Shown one piece after another: positions 12,606 through 20,831 of a stretch of 22,141 nucleotides of DNA (the first letter of the stretch is position 1; each line of letters opens with the position of its first letter). This stretch comes from PWND01 sp964601515 (lineage in GTDB: Bacteria; Bacteroidota; Bacteroidia; Bacteroidales; UBA7960). The notes beneath the pieces were generated by a model. The model saw only the letters and a list, made by a program, of their open reading frames with translations, was not told where the DNA came from and searched no databases. The stretch is from positions 1 through 22,141 of the forward strand of contig CAZRNU010000045.1 in NCBI GenBank assembly GCA_964601515.1, in the 5' to 3' direction. The position numbers and the translations under genes were made by a program.

Positions 12606-14984
12606 ATGTGGGATAATGTTGTTCATCTGATACTTACGAATCGCCGGAAAATTCTGGCCTTAATAATATTGATAACTGCCTTTATGGGATATAATGCTTT
12701 TGATGTAAAGCTATCTCATGAGCTGGTTAAAATGCTGCCTACTTCTGACCCTGTATACGAAAAATACGAGGAGTTTTTGGATATATTCGGAGAAGATGGA
12801 AATATTATGTTTGTTGGAATTTCCAGTGATAAGATTGATGATTTGGAAACTTTTAATAAATGGTACGATTTGCATATTTCTCTTAAAAGCCTTGATGGTG
12901 TTGTCGCATTTATAGGAATTGAGAACATTCAAAATGTTGTAAGAGATGATACTCAGAAAAAATTATTGCTTTCTCCTGTTTTTACTTCAAGGCCAAAAAC
13001 TCAGATTGAACTGGATTCATTATTAAGCATTGTATATAATCTGCACTTTTATGAAGGACTACTTTTTAATAAAAATAATAACACTTTTGTGTCCGCAATT
13101 ACCTTAAATAATGATGTTTTAAACTCGGTTAGAAGAGAACCTCTTATTCATGAAATTGAAGAATTGTGTGATGCGTTTGAAAAGGAAACTCAAATAAAAG
13201 TGCATCTGAGTGGATTACCTTATATCCGGACTAAAACATCCATTACGGTTAGAGACGAGCTGAAGCTGTTTTTGATTCTTGCAATGATAGTTGCATCTCT
13301 TGCCTTATTTTTCTTTTTCAGATCGTTTAAGTCTTTCTTCTTTCCAATGGTAATTGTTGGTATTGGCGTTGTTTGGGCACTGGGATTAATTAGTTTGCTT
13401 GGATATAAGCTCACAGTACTTACCGGGATTATTCCGCCGCTATTAATTATAATAGGAGTCGAAAATTGTATATTTCTGCTTAATAAATACCACAATGAGT
13501 TTAGATGTCATGGTAATAAAATGCAGTCTTTATCTCAGGTTGTTAAAAGGATAGGCAATGCAACAATGCTTACAAACGCAACCACTGCAGTCGGTTTTGC
13601 CGCATTTATTGTTACCGGAAATAAAATTCTTATAGAGTTTGGCGTAGTTGCTTCAATCAATATAATATTCACGTTCTTGCTAACCATTACTTTGGTCCCG
13701 ATTTTTTACAGTTTCTTGCCTTCTCCCAAAAGAAGACACGTAAAGCATCTTGACAAAAAGTTTATCAGAACATTGATACAGAGAGTTATTCATGTTGTTT
13801 TAAACCACAGGAAATGGGTATATACTATATTCTCTGTGTTTTTGGTGGTGGGTATATTTGGCATAACCAGGCTTCACACCTCTGGAACAATTGTAGACGA
13901 CATACCAAGCAATGACCCTGTTTATAAAGATCTGGTATTTTTTGAGAATCAGTTTAATGGCATAATGCCACTTGAGATAATGATAGATACAAAAAGATCT
14001 CAGGGAGTTATTAATCCTACTACTTTAAGTAAAATAGATAAACTTCAGGCATTACTTCAGAAATATCCCGAACTTTCAAGGCCTTTGTCGATAGTTGAAA
14101 TGATAAAGTTTGCAAAACAAGGTTTCTACAGGGGTAATCCGCAGATGTACGAATTGCCCAACAGACATGAGAGAGGTTTTATAATGTCGTATTTACCCGA
14201 TGTTTCTATTGAAAGCAAATTTCTAAAATCGCTTGCCGATTCTGCTATGCAAACAACTAGAGTTTCGGTGCAGATGAAAAATATAGGGACCAAAGATATT
14301 GAAAGAATTAAAACAGAATTACAGCCATTAATTGATGACATATTTGACCCGGAGCAATATTCCGTAAGCATGACAGGGACCAGTGTTGTTTTTCTTAAAG
14401 GGACGGAGTATCTAATAAATAATTTATTAACAAGCCTTGTTTTAGCTCTGGTGATAATTTCAGTGCTTATAGCATTGATGTTTAACAGATTTAAAATGGT
14501 CTTTATTTCGCTTCTGCCGAATTTGTTTCCACAAATACTAACAGCTGCAATGATGGGGTATTTTCAAATTCCTATAAAACCATCAACAATTATAATATTT
14601 AGTATAGCTTTAGGGATTTCGGTAGATAACTCGATACTGTTTCTGGCCAAATTCAGACAGGAATTGCATTTAAACAATTATAACATTAAACATTCTGTTA
14701 TTTGTGCGCTCAAAGAAAGTGGTGTGAGTATGATATACACTTTTGTTGTGTTGTTTTTTGGGTTTATAATTTTTACCGCGTCTTCTTTCGGAGGAACTCA
14801 AGCCCTTGGATATCTTATAGCTTTTACCTTATCTGTTGCATTGTTGTCTAACCTGTTGCTGTTGCCTTCTGTATTATTGTCTATTCATAAAAGGTCAGAA
14901 GGAGAGGATTCCGGAAAGAAAATTATAAGAACATCTAAAAAGAGAAAAAGGATTATTAGCCAAAACAGAAAAATATTAGACTAG
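12606..14984 (+). CDS. RND superfamily exporter (MMPL/HAE3-like)
   Basis: This 792-residue inner-membrane protein has the duplicated RND layout: TM1 (about 15-31), a large extracytoplasmic loop, a block of five TMs (about 220-375), TM7 (about 398-417), a second loop, then five more TMs. Both loops start with the same motif (SDPVYEKYEEF and SNDPVYKDLVFF), showing the internal repeat. It is shorter than tripartite AcrB-type pumps (about 1,030 residues) and fits the HAE3/MMPL (COG1033) branch, which moves lipids or other hydrophobic molecules. TM4 carries GVENCIF with E286 and TM10 carries SVDNSILF with D674, the likely proton-relay acids. The cytosolic C-terminus is a basic tail (RTSKKRKR). It is the first gene of an operon; rmlA starts four bases after its stop. 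The neighbours suggest an envelope lipid or glycolipid cargo, which is inference. Confidence 0.88.
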   Translation: MWDNVVHLILTNRRKILALIILITAFMGYNAFDVKLSHELVKMLPTSDPVYEKYEEFLDIFGEDGNIMFVGISSDKIDDLETFNKWYDLHISLKSLDGVVAFIGIENIQNVVRDDTQKKLLLSPVFTSRPKTQIELDSLLSIVYNLHFYEGLLFNKNNNTFVSAITLNNDVLNSVRREPLIHEIEELCDAFEKETQIKVHLSGLPYIRTKTSITVRDELKLFLILAMIVASLALFFFFRSFKSFFFPMVIVGIGVVWALGLISLLGYKLTVLTGIIPPLLIIIGVENCIFLLNKYHNEFRCHGNKMQSLSQVVKRIGNATMLTNATTAVGFAAFIVTGNKILIEFGVVASINIIFTFLLTITLVPIFYSFLPSPKRRHVKHLDKKFIRTLIQRVIHVVLNHRKWVYTIFSVFLVVGIFGITRLHTSGTIVDDIPSNDPVYKDLVFFENQFNGIMPLEIMIDTKRSQGVINPTTLSKIDKLQALLQKYPELSRPLSIVEMIKFAKQGFYRGNPQMYELPNRHERGFIMSYLPDVSIESKFLKSLADSAMQTTRVSVQMKNIGTKDIERIKTELQPLIDDIFDPEQYSVSMTGTSVVFLKGTEYLINNLLTSLVLALVIISVLIALMFNRFKMVFISLLPNLFPQILTAAMMGYFQIPIKPSTIIIFSIALGISVDNSILFLAKFRQELHLNNYNIKHSVICALKESGVSMIYTFVVLFFGFIIFTASSFGGTQALGYLIAFTLSVALLSNLLLLPSVLLSIHKRSEGEDSGKKIIRTSKKRKRIISQNRKILD

Positions 14985-14988
14985 AAAA

Positions 14989-15852
14989 ATGAAAGGAATT
15001 ATACTTGCCGGAGGTTCAGGAACCAGACTTTATCCTATTACACAGGCAATGAGCAAGCAGCTGATGCCTGTTTATGATAAACCTATGATTTATTATCCTT
15101 TGTCTGTTTTAATGATGGCAGGTATAAAAGATATTCTTGTAATTTCTACTCCTCAAGATACTCCGGCTTTCGAAAAACTTTTAGGCGATGGCTCCAGAAT
15201 AGGCTGCAATTTTAAGTACAAAGTTCAGAATATTCCCAACGGACTTGCGCAGGCATTCGTTTTGGGTGAAGAATTTATAGGCAATGATTCGGTTGCACTT
15301 GTGTTGGGTGATAATATATTTTATGGCAGCGGCCTTCATAAAACACTTCAAGAATGCACAAACCCTGATGGAGGGATAGTTTTTGCCTATCATGTAAATG
15401 ACCCTCAAAGATATGGGGTAGTGGAGTTTGATAATGATTTTAATGCAATGAGTATTGAAGAAAAACCAAAATCTCCAAAGTCGAATTATGCAGTTCCGGG
15501 TTTGTATTTTTATGATAATAGTATTATTGGAATTGCAAAAAATCTTCAGCCATCAGCAAGAGGAGAGTATGAAATTACAGATGTAAATAAGATATATTTA
15601 AGTTCAGGTAAATTAAAGGTTAAAATTCTAAACAGAGGAACAGCATGGCTTGATACAGGAACTTTTACTTCTCTTATTCAGGCAGCTCAATTTGTACAAG
15701 TAATAGAGGAAAGACAGGGTTTGAAAATTGGATGTATTGAAGAGGTGGCTTATAGAATGGGATTTATTGACAGTAATCATTTAAAGCACATAGCCGAACC
15801 ATTGTTGAAAAGTGGGTATGGCGAGTATTTGATTAATATTTTAAAAAAATAA
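14989..15852 (+). CDS. rmlA: Glucose-1-phosphate thymidylyltransferase RmlA
   Basis: RmlA joins glucose 1-phosphate and dTTP to give dTDP-glucose plus pyrophosphate, the entry step to dTDP-deoxysugars such as dTDP-rhamnose. The 287 residues match the usual length. Diagnostic motifs are the nucleotide-binding GGSGTRLYP (8-16), KQLMPVYDKPMIYYPLS, LVLGDNIFYG, the EEKP segment near 160, and GLYFYDN with EYEITDVN in the sugar-binding half. It lies four bases after the exporter and 23 bases before an NAD-dependent epimerase gene, so it is co-transcribed. rmlB, rmlC and rmlD are not in the window, so the end product cannot be read from context. They may be elsewhere, or the next gene may use the product. 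Confidence 0.95.
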   Translation: MKGIILAGGSGTRLYPITQAMSKQLMPVYDKPMIYYPLSVLMMAGIKDILVISTPQDTPAFEKLLGDGSRIGCNFKYKVQNIPNGLAQAFVLGEEFIGNDSVALVLGDNIFYGSGLHKTLQECTNPDGGIVFAYHVNDPQRYGVVEFDNDFNAMSIEEKPKSPKSNYAVPGLYFYDNSIIGIAKNLQPSARGEYEITDVNKIYLSSGKLKVKILNRGTAWLDTGTFTSLIQAAQFVQVIEERQGLKIGCIEEVAYRMGFIDSNHLKHIAEPLLKSGYGEYLINILKK

Positions 15853-15875
15853 CCACATATATATTACTGATACTT

Positions 15876-16829
15876 ATGGGAAAAAGGACTAAAATATTGA
15901 TAACAGGAGGAGCCGGCTTTATTGGAAGCAGTCTGGCAGAGAAACTTATTGAGAATCCGGATAATCATGTTGTAATTGTAGATAATCTTATGACAGGCAG
16001 TTTAGAAAAACTGCCCAAAAAACCTAAAGATAATTGGTCTTTTATTAAGTGCGATGTAAATTTATACAGAGATATAGCTGAAGTAATGCTGGCAAATCAC
16101 TTTGACTATGTGTTTCACTATGCCGCATTTGTTGGTGTTCTGGCAACTCAGGCTCATCCGATTAAGGTTTTAAGAGATTTGTACGGAATTGAGCATGTTT
16201 TTGACTTATGCAAAAACTCCGGTGTAAAAAGAGTTTTCTTTGCTTCATCGTCTGAGGTATATGGCGAACCTGTTAATCTTCCTCAAAACGAGGAAACTAC
16301 TCCTCTTAACTCAAGAATTCCTTATGCTGTAGTAAAGAACGTCGGGGAAGCATATCTGAAATCATACAAAAAAGAATATGATCTTGATTATACAATTTTC
16401 AGGTTCTTTAATACATACGGACCAAAGCAAAGCATTGATTTTGTAATGTCTAAATTTATCAGCCACGCTCTTCAAAATGAAGATATTCCGATTTATGGTG
16501 ATGGAAGCCAAACTCGTACGTTCTGCTTTATCGACGATAATGTTGATGCATGTGTGAATGCTTTTTATGAAAATAAATTCGTAAATGATGTGCTAAATAT
16601 TGGGTCTGATATAGAAGTGCCAATTATAGACTTGGCAAAGTTAATTATTGAGGTAACAAACAGTAAATCAAAAATCGTATTTAGACCTCCTCTTCCTGAG
16701 GGGGATATGAATCGTCGTTTTCCGGATATTTCAAAAATGAGAAATCTTCTTAAAAGAGACCTTACTTCTTTAAAATCGGGTATTCAAAAAATTATTGATA
16801 ATCCATATTTCATCTTGCCACAAAAATAG
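15876..16829 (+). CDS. NAD-dependent sugar-nucleotide epimerase/dehydratase (extended SDR)
   Basis: This 317-residue cytoplasmic enzyme belongs to the extended short-chain dehydrogenase family acting on nucleotide sugars. It shows the Rossmann motif TGGAGFIG (10-17), the acidic NAD-ribose residue in VIVDNL, SSSEVYG (124-130, catalytic Ser region), and the catalytic pair Y150-x3-K154 in PYAVVKN. It also has RFFNTYGP (176-183) and the late motif GDGSQTRTFCFIDD. RmlB-type dTDP-glucose 4,6-dehydratases have a Thr-Asp-Glu in place of SSSE, so it is probably not RmlB. UDP-glucuronate decarboxylase-like or 4-epimerase activity would fit. It is third in the operon, 23 bases after rmlA and 15 before the prenyl synthase, suggesting nucleotide-sugar processing for an envelope molecule. 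Substrate unknown. Confidence 0.85.
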   Translation: MGKRTKILITGGAGFIGSSLAEKLIENPDNHVVIVDNLMTGSLEKLPKKPKDNWSFIKCDVNLYRDIAEVMLANHFDYVFHYAAFVGVLATQAHPIKVLRDLYGIEHVFDLCKNSGVKRVFFASSSEVYGEPVNLPQNEETTPLNSRIPYAVVKNVGEAYLKSYKKEYDLDYTIFRFFNTYGPKQSIDFVMSKFISHALQNEDIPIYGDGSQTRTFCFIDDNVDACVNAFYENKFVNDVLNIGSDIEVPIIDLAKLIIEVTNSKSKIVFRPPLPEGDMNRRFPDISKMRNLLKRDLTSLKSGIQKIIDNPYFILPQK

Positions 16830-16844
16830 AGAGCATTTTTAATT

Positions 16845-17825
16845 ATGAGCAATAGTTACGAAGAACTTTCAAATCTCATTACGGAAAAAATCAATAAACT
16901 CTGCTTTATAAAGGAGCCCGAAAGCTTGTATATACCTGTAGATTATTGCCTGAAGAATGGCGGTAAAAGAATCAGACCTTTAATGGCATTGTTAGGTTGT
17001 AAGTTATTTGGAGGCAATTCTGACGATGCAATTAATGCCGCAATTGGGCTGGAGTTGCTGCATAATTTTACTCTCATGCACGATGATATTATGGATGAGG
17101 CTCCTATTAGAAGAGGGCAACCAAGTGTTTATAAAAAGTGGGGAACAAACACCGCTATTTTGTCGGGAGATGCAATGCTCGTTTTAGCGTATAATCATAT
17201 CTTGGAAGTACCTGATGATAAGCTTAAAGCTATACTTGAAGTTTTTAATACCACCATCACAGAAGTTTGCGAAGGACAACAATATGATTTGGATTTTGAA
17301 ACCAAAACAGATGTTTCTGAAGAGGAGTATCTGAATATGATAAGGTTAAAGACTGCTGTGTTGCCTGCCAATTGCCTTAAAATTGGAGCAATGATATCGG
17401 GCAAGGCAACAGAGGAAGAGATAAACAGCTTATATAAGTTTGGAGAATTTTTCGGACTTGCATTTCAAATTCAGGACGATTGGCTTGATGTTTATTCTGA
17501 TGAAAAGGTTTTTGGGAAGAAAACCGGCGGAGATATTCTAGCCAAAAAGAAAACCTGGTTGTTTATTAAAGCTTTGGCACAGGCTGATGAAAAATTGAAA
17601 AAATCACTGAAAGATGCATTTTATAACGATTGTTTAGAGAATGATGAGAAGATAAAGACTGTAAAATCTGTTTACAATTCATTGAATATAAGCAATATAG
17701 CCATAAAAAGGATAGAAGATTACTTTAATCAGGCTTTAGCTTACCTTGACAAAATAAATGTTGATGAAGAATCAAAAAAACCCCTTAGGGATTTAGCTAA
17801 GGGGCTTATGAACAGAGAGTATTAG
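16845..17825 (+). CDS. Trans-isoprenyl diphosphate synthase (polyprenyl synthetase family)
   Basis: The enzyme condenses isopentenyl diphosphate onto an allylic diphosphate to give linear prenyl diphosphates in the cytosol. Of the 326 residues, GGKRIRP (39-45) binds IPP, the first Asp-rich motif is DDIMD (80-84), and the second is DDWLD (211-215), followed by GKKTGGDI. The fifth residue before the first motif is Phe75. Long-chain synthases such as E. coli IspB have a small residue there, so a shorter product (C15-C20) is more likely. The first motif lacks the two-residue insertion of IspA-type enzymes, which points towards a geranylgeranyl type. It ends the four-gene operon and stops four bases before the end of the convergent deiminase gene. 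A terminator for that neighbour is encoded within its last codons. Confidence 0.9.
   Translation: MSNSYEELSNLITEKINKLCFIKEPESLYIPVDYCLKNGGKRIRPLMALLGCKLFGGNSDDAINAAIGLELLHNFTLMHDDIMDEAPIRRGQPSVYKKWGTNTAILSGDAMLVLAYNHILEVPDDKLKAILEVFNTTITEVCEGQQYDLDFETKTDVSEEEYLNMIRLKTAVLPANCLKIGAMISGKATEEEINSLYKFGEFFGLAFQIQDDWLDVYSDEKVFGKKTGGDILAKKKTWLFIKALAQADEKLKKSLKDAFYNDCLENDEKIKTVKSVYNSLNISNIAIKRIEDYFNQALAYLDKINVDEESKKPLRDLAKGLMNREY
17774..17804 (-). terminator. Rho-independent terminator of the deiminase gene, inside the prenyl synthase coding sequence
   Basis: CCCCTTAG (17781-17788) pairs perfectly with CTAAGGGG (17797-17804) around an 8-base loop. On the minus strand it is followed by seven Ts (17774-17780), a textbook intrinsic terminator 26 bases beyond the deiminase stop at 17830. 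On the plus strand the same bases encode residues KKPLRDLAKG near the C-terminus of the prenyl synthase. There is no T-run on that side, so it should act on leftward transcription only. Confidence 0.8.
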
Positions 17826-17829
17826 AAAT

Positions 17830-20667
17830 TTATTTTGCTCCGCTAAGTATCATATTAATTAGAGCTGTAAGATCGCCTACATCAATTGCTGAATTATTAT
17901 TTACATCAGCGTTTTCAAAAACAAAGCCCGCAGGAGTGCTGCCATTAAGATGACTTATCATCCATACAACATCTCCTACATTTATAAATCCATCTCCATT
18001 AACATCGCCAAGGAGGTTATCAAGGGGAAGCCCTTTGAAGATAATATCATCGAGGAAAACGCCACCTCCATTTAACAGATTTCCTTCAAAAGCAAATTGA
18101 ACCATAGGTTCATTTATTTCAGGAATATTTATCACTCTTTCAGTCCAGTTTGCCGTCGTTGTTGAATAAGTATCCAGGAGAATCCATTCAAGATCTCCCT
18201 TAACTTTGTCTATTCTTACATTATCCAGAGTAATTCTATCCATGTCATGGCAATTGTGATGGCGGAAAGCAATGTAAACAGTACTTCCTCTATATGCAGA
18301 CAAGTCTAAACTACGATTTACATATCCCCAGGAAGTCATAGATCCGGTGAGAGTTTCACTAAATAAAGTTGTAAAATCTGACACAGCAGTTCCGGTTGTT
18401 GAAATTAAAACACTGTAATGTTCAAGTTTATAAATATTCTGAGTTGCTGTTGGTGCAATTTGCCAATACAATGTAAACTCATCATTCATGGTTTCTTTTG
18501 TAAGAGTAATTTGCGGGGTAATTAGATAATTGTCGGGATATAAAACGATATTATCTATCCATGAATGACTTATCATAGAACCATTTCCGCTTCTAACATT
18601 ATGAATCCAGTTTCTTCCATCGCCATCATTATCTCTTACCGACCATCCGGAAGGGAAACCACTTTGAAAGTTTTCAGTAAATATTGTAACAGGGTCGTTT
18701 CTTTTTTTAGCACTTAAAAGCGCATAATAAACTTTTAGCTGGTCTGTATTTCCTGCGTTAGATGGTCTTGCTTCATAGAAAGTAACTCTGGCGCCCTGAT
18801 AAGATCCTAATTCAATTAATGGCGAAATCAGCATTGTAGATTCAGCATTTCCGGTAATTTTCAGATGAGATTCTCCTGTATGAGGTTGAACAGGGTCTGC
18901 ATCGCCATTGCTTATAACCCATTCCTGAGAACTATCTTCCTGCCACCAGCATTGTGGTACATCATCAAAACTTTCAAAATTTTCAGAAAGCGGCAGATTT
19001 TCATCATTACACTCAGCAAAAACAACATTTATGGTATGAGCCTGAGTAATATTTTCTAAAGAAAATGTTGAAACCGGAGTTTCATTAACTCCATCAACAG
19101 TAAATTCTGAAATAAAGTATCCTTTGTTGGCAGTTATAGTAAAAGAAATATCATCAAATTCGTTCACATTAATTACTCCGGAAGGAACAATGCTGCCGTT
19201 TGTTGTTGAAGTGGCAGTTACATTATAAGAAACTCCTTCAATAGTAAAAGTATAGTATCCTGCCGGAGCAACAAGAGGTTTAGAAATTGTCTTTGCATTG
19301 TTGTTTGTTGCGCTTATATAATAAGATACATTAGTATCTTTTGGTTGAGCAGGAATATTTGCAGTATAAAAACCTCCTGAATAAGTCATTGAAATCGGAC
19401 TAAATCCACCTGCAGGATTTGTACTCCAATATACAGTTGCATTTGAAATGCCGGTAGGACTTGTAATTTTTGCAGATACTGTATAATATGGTTCATTTGT
19501 CATTGCCGACCTGATTTTGGCGTGCGAAATATGTACCGGATCGGAGGCAGCAATTTCTCTAGTAATGCAATGGATAGCCCCGCTTGCTGAAATCACGTTT
19601 TCCATATTAATTCCAAAAACCTGATAGCCCGGCATGGCTTCCTGATATATTGAAATTGCCTGAGCATTCAATGTTGCATTGTGATATTGGGGAACAAGAA
19701 TAACATTGTTTAATATCACAGCATTTGTATAAGTACGATATGAAGAGCTTGGTGGCCATTGTCCGGTGGTACTTGGAACCATCGGAATTCTTATAACTTT
19801 GAATTCTCTTCCAAATTCAGTTTGAAAATTGTCTAGTACATATTGTAGATTTGCCTCAATGTAAGGACCATCAGAAACTCCTTCAGGGAATTGGCCAACA
19901 AGCAAGGTTTCCTCATCCAGCAGTTTCATATGCATATCAATGTGATGAATATTGTCGTAAGGAAGCTCATCCATTTTAATATAAGGATTGATGCCCATAA
20001 AGTTGTATTTTATTTGATCAATCTGAGTTTCGGTATATGATGGGTTTTCTGTTAGAACAAGCTCAGATGAATAACCGTCTCCATGCCCATCGGCCATGAA
20101 ATTACCTCCGGTTGTAATCAGTTGCCCGCTTGTTCCTCCCATTCTGTAGAAAGGTACTCCCAAATAGTTTGCCATAAACTCAGGAATTGCATTGTCTTCC
20201 GGACGTGCAGGGCGGTTATAAAGCCAGTCAATAAATGCCAGGCTTCCATCTTCAAGATAAACACTTTGTGGGCCGTAGTCTCTTACCCATACCGAGTTGA
20301 AAGGAGCAGTAACAAAAACAATGTTTGTAAGCGTAACACCTCCACTTGTCAGATATGACTGAACAGTTGATGGGTTTGAGCAAATAATATACACAGTTAC
20401 TGCTTCTTTTGCTCTTCTCACAATTTCGCGCAGCTCTGTTGTATATGCAGCCCATGTTACAATAACGCCCTGAGCTTCTTCCCATTCTGCCGGAGTTCGT
20501 GGTGCAACTGCCGGTGGAGTGGTGCTCTTAGGCCTACCGGTGTTATGTATAAAATCATAGTATAATTCTTTTTCTTTTTCGGTTAAACCTTTTGGCAGAA
20601 ATTCCTGAGAAAAAACATTAAGAACAGAAATTGAAAAAACGATAGCTAGTAACAGTAACTTTTTCAT
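17830..20667 (-). CDS. Secreted peptidylarginine/agmatine-deiminase-like protein with adhesin-type and dockerin-like modules
   Basis: The 945-residue protein begins with a signal peptide (cleavage likely after VFS, residue 20). Residues 55-385 form a guanidino-modifying fold as in Porphyromonas peptidylarginine deiminase (PPAD). Candidate catalytic residues are D130 (WVRDYGP), H242 and D244 (HHIDMHMK), N315 (YTNAV) and C367 (GAIHCITRE). R152 in YNRPARP resembles the arginines with which PPAD, as I recall, reads C-terminal Arg. So it probably converts arginine guanidino groups to citrulline plus ammonia; agmatine or another guanidine is the alternative. Then come an Ig-like domain (about 385-478), a bacterial repeat domain (about 479-551, GSIVPSG...ANKGYFIS), adhesin/MAM-like jelly-roll material (556-880) and a two-repeat dockerin-like end (GDVNGDGFINVGD at 887-899, ADVNNNSAIDVGD at 920-932). 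No T9SS tail is seen. No Shine-Dalgarno precedes the start. Confidence 0.85.
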   Translation of the reverse strand: MKKLLLLAIVFSISVLNVFSQEFLPKGLTEKEKELYYDFIHNTGRPKSTTPPAVAPRTPAEWEEAQGVIVTWAAYTTELREIVRRAKEAVTVYIICSNPSTVQSYLTSGGVTLTNIVFVTAPFNSVWVRDYGPQSVYLEDGSLAFIDWLYNRPARPEDNAIPEFMANYLGVPFYRMGGTSGQLITTGGNFMADGHGDGYSSELVLTENPSYTETQIDQIKYNFMGINPYIKMDELPYDNIHHIDMHMKLLDEETLLVGQFPEGVSDGPYIEANLQYVLDNFQTEFGREFKVIRIPMVPSTTGQWPPSSSYRTYTNAVILNNVILVPQYHNATLNAQAISIYQEAMPGYQVFGINMENVISASGAIHCITREIAASDPVHISHAKIRSAMTNEPYYTVSAKITSPTGISNATVYWSTNPAGGFSPISMTYSGGFYTANIPAQPKDTNVSYYISATNNNAKTISKPLVAPAGYYTFTIEGVSYNVTATSTTNGSIVPSGVINVNEFDDISFTITANKGYFISEFTVDGVNETPVSTFSLENITQAHTINVVFAECNDENLPLSENFESFDDVPQCWWQEDSSQEWVISNGDADPVQPHTGESHLKITGNAESTMLISPLIELGSYQGARVTFYEARPSNAGNTDQLKVYYALLSAKKRNDPVTIFTENFQSGFPSGWSVRDNDGDGRNWIHNVRSGNGSMISHSWIDNIVLYPDNYLITPQITLTKETMNDEFTLYWQIAPTATQNIYKLEHYSVLISTTGTAVSDFTTLFSETLTGSMTSWGYVNRSLDLSAYRGSTVYIAFRHHNCHDMDRITLDNVRIDKVKGDLEWILLDTYSTTTANWTERVINIPEINEPMVQFAFEGNLLNGGGVFLDDIIFKGLPLDNLLGDVNGDGFINVGDVVWMISHLNGSTPAGFVFENADVNNNSAIDVGDLTALINMILSGAK

Positions 20668-20766
20668 AATAAATTATTAATGTATGATTAGTTGGTATTA
20701 ATTAGTAAAAAAATGATTTGAAGTTTTTTTTGTTTGTAATTTGGTGAAAACTAGCGTGCAAGTTAA

Positions 20767-20807
20767 AAAAAATATGCCTGACAATTTATCTGTCAGGCAT
20801 ATTTTTT
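20767..20807 (-). terminator. Strong Rho-independent terminator after the TonB-dependent receptor gene
   Basis: A perfect 17-bp inverted repeat (20767-20783 and 20791-20807) with a 7-base loop has the core TATGCCTGACA. It is flanked by A-runs on the left and T-runs on the right, so it can terminate in both directions. It lies 25 bases past the receptor stop at 20832 and 100 bases before the deiminase start, so it separates two leftward transcription units. Confidence 0.88.
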
Positions 20808-20831
20808 ACAAAAATTTAACCTTACAAAAGA

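Noticed and set aside
15876..16829. The SDR gene as rmlB (dTDP-glucose 4,6-dehydratase)
   Set aside because: RmlB has a Thr-Asp-Glu in the active site where this protein has Ser-Ser-Ser-Glu, so adjacency to rmlA alone is not enough.
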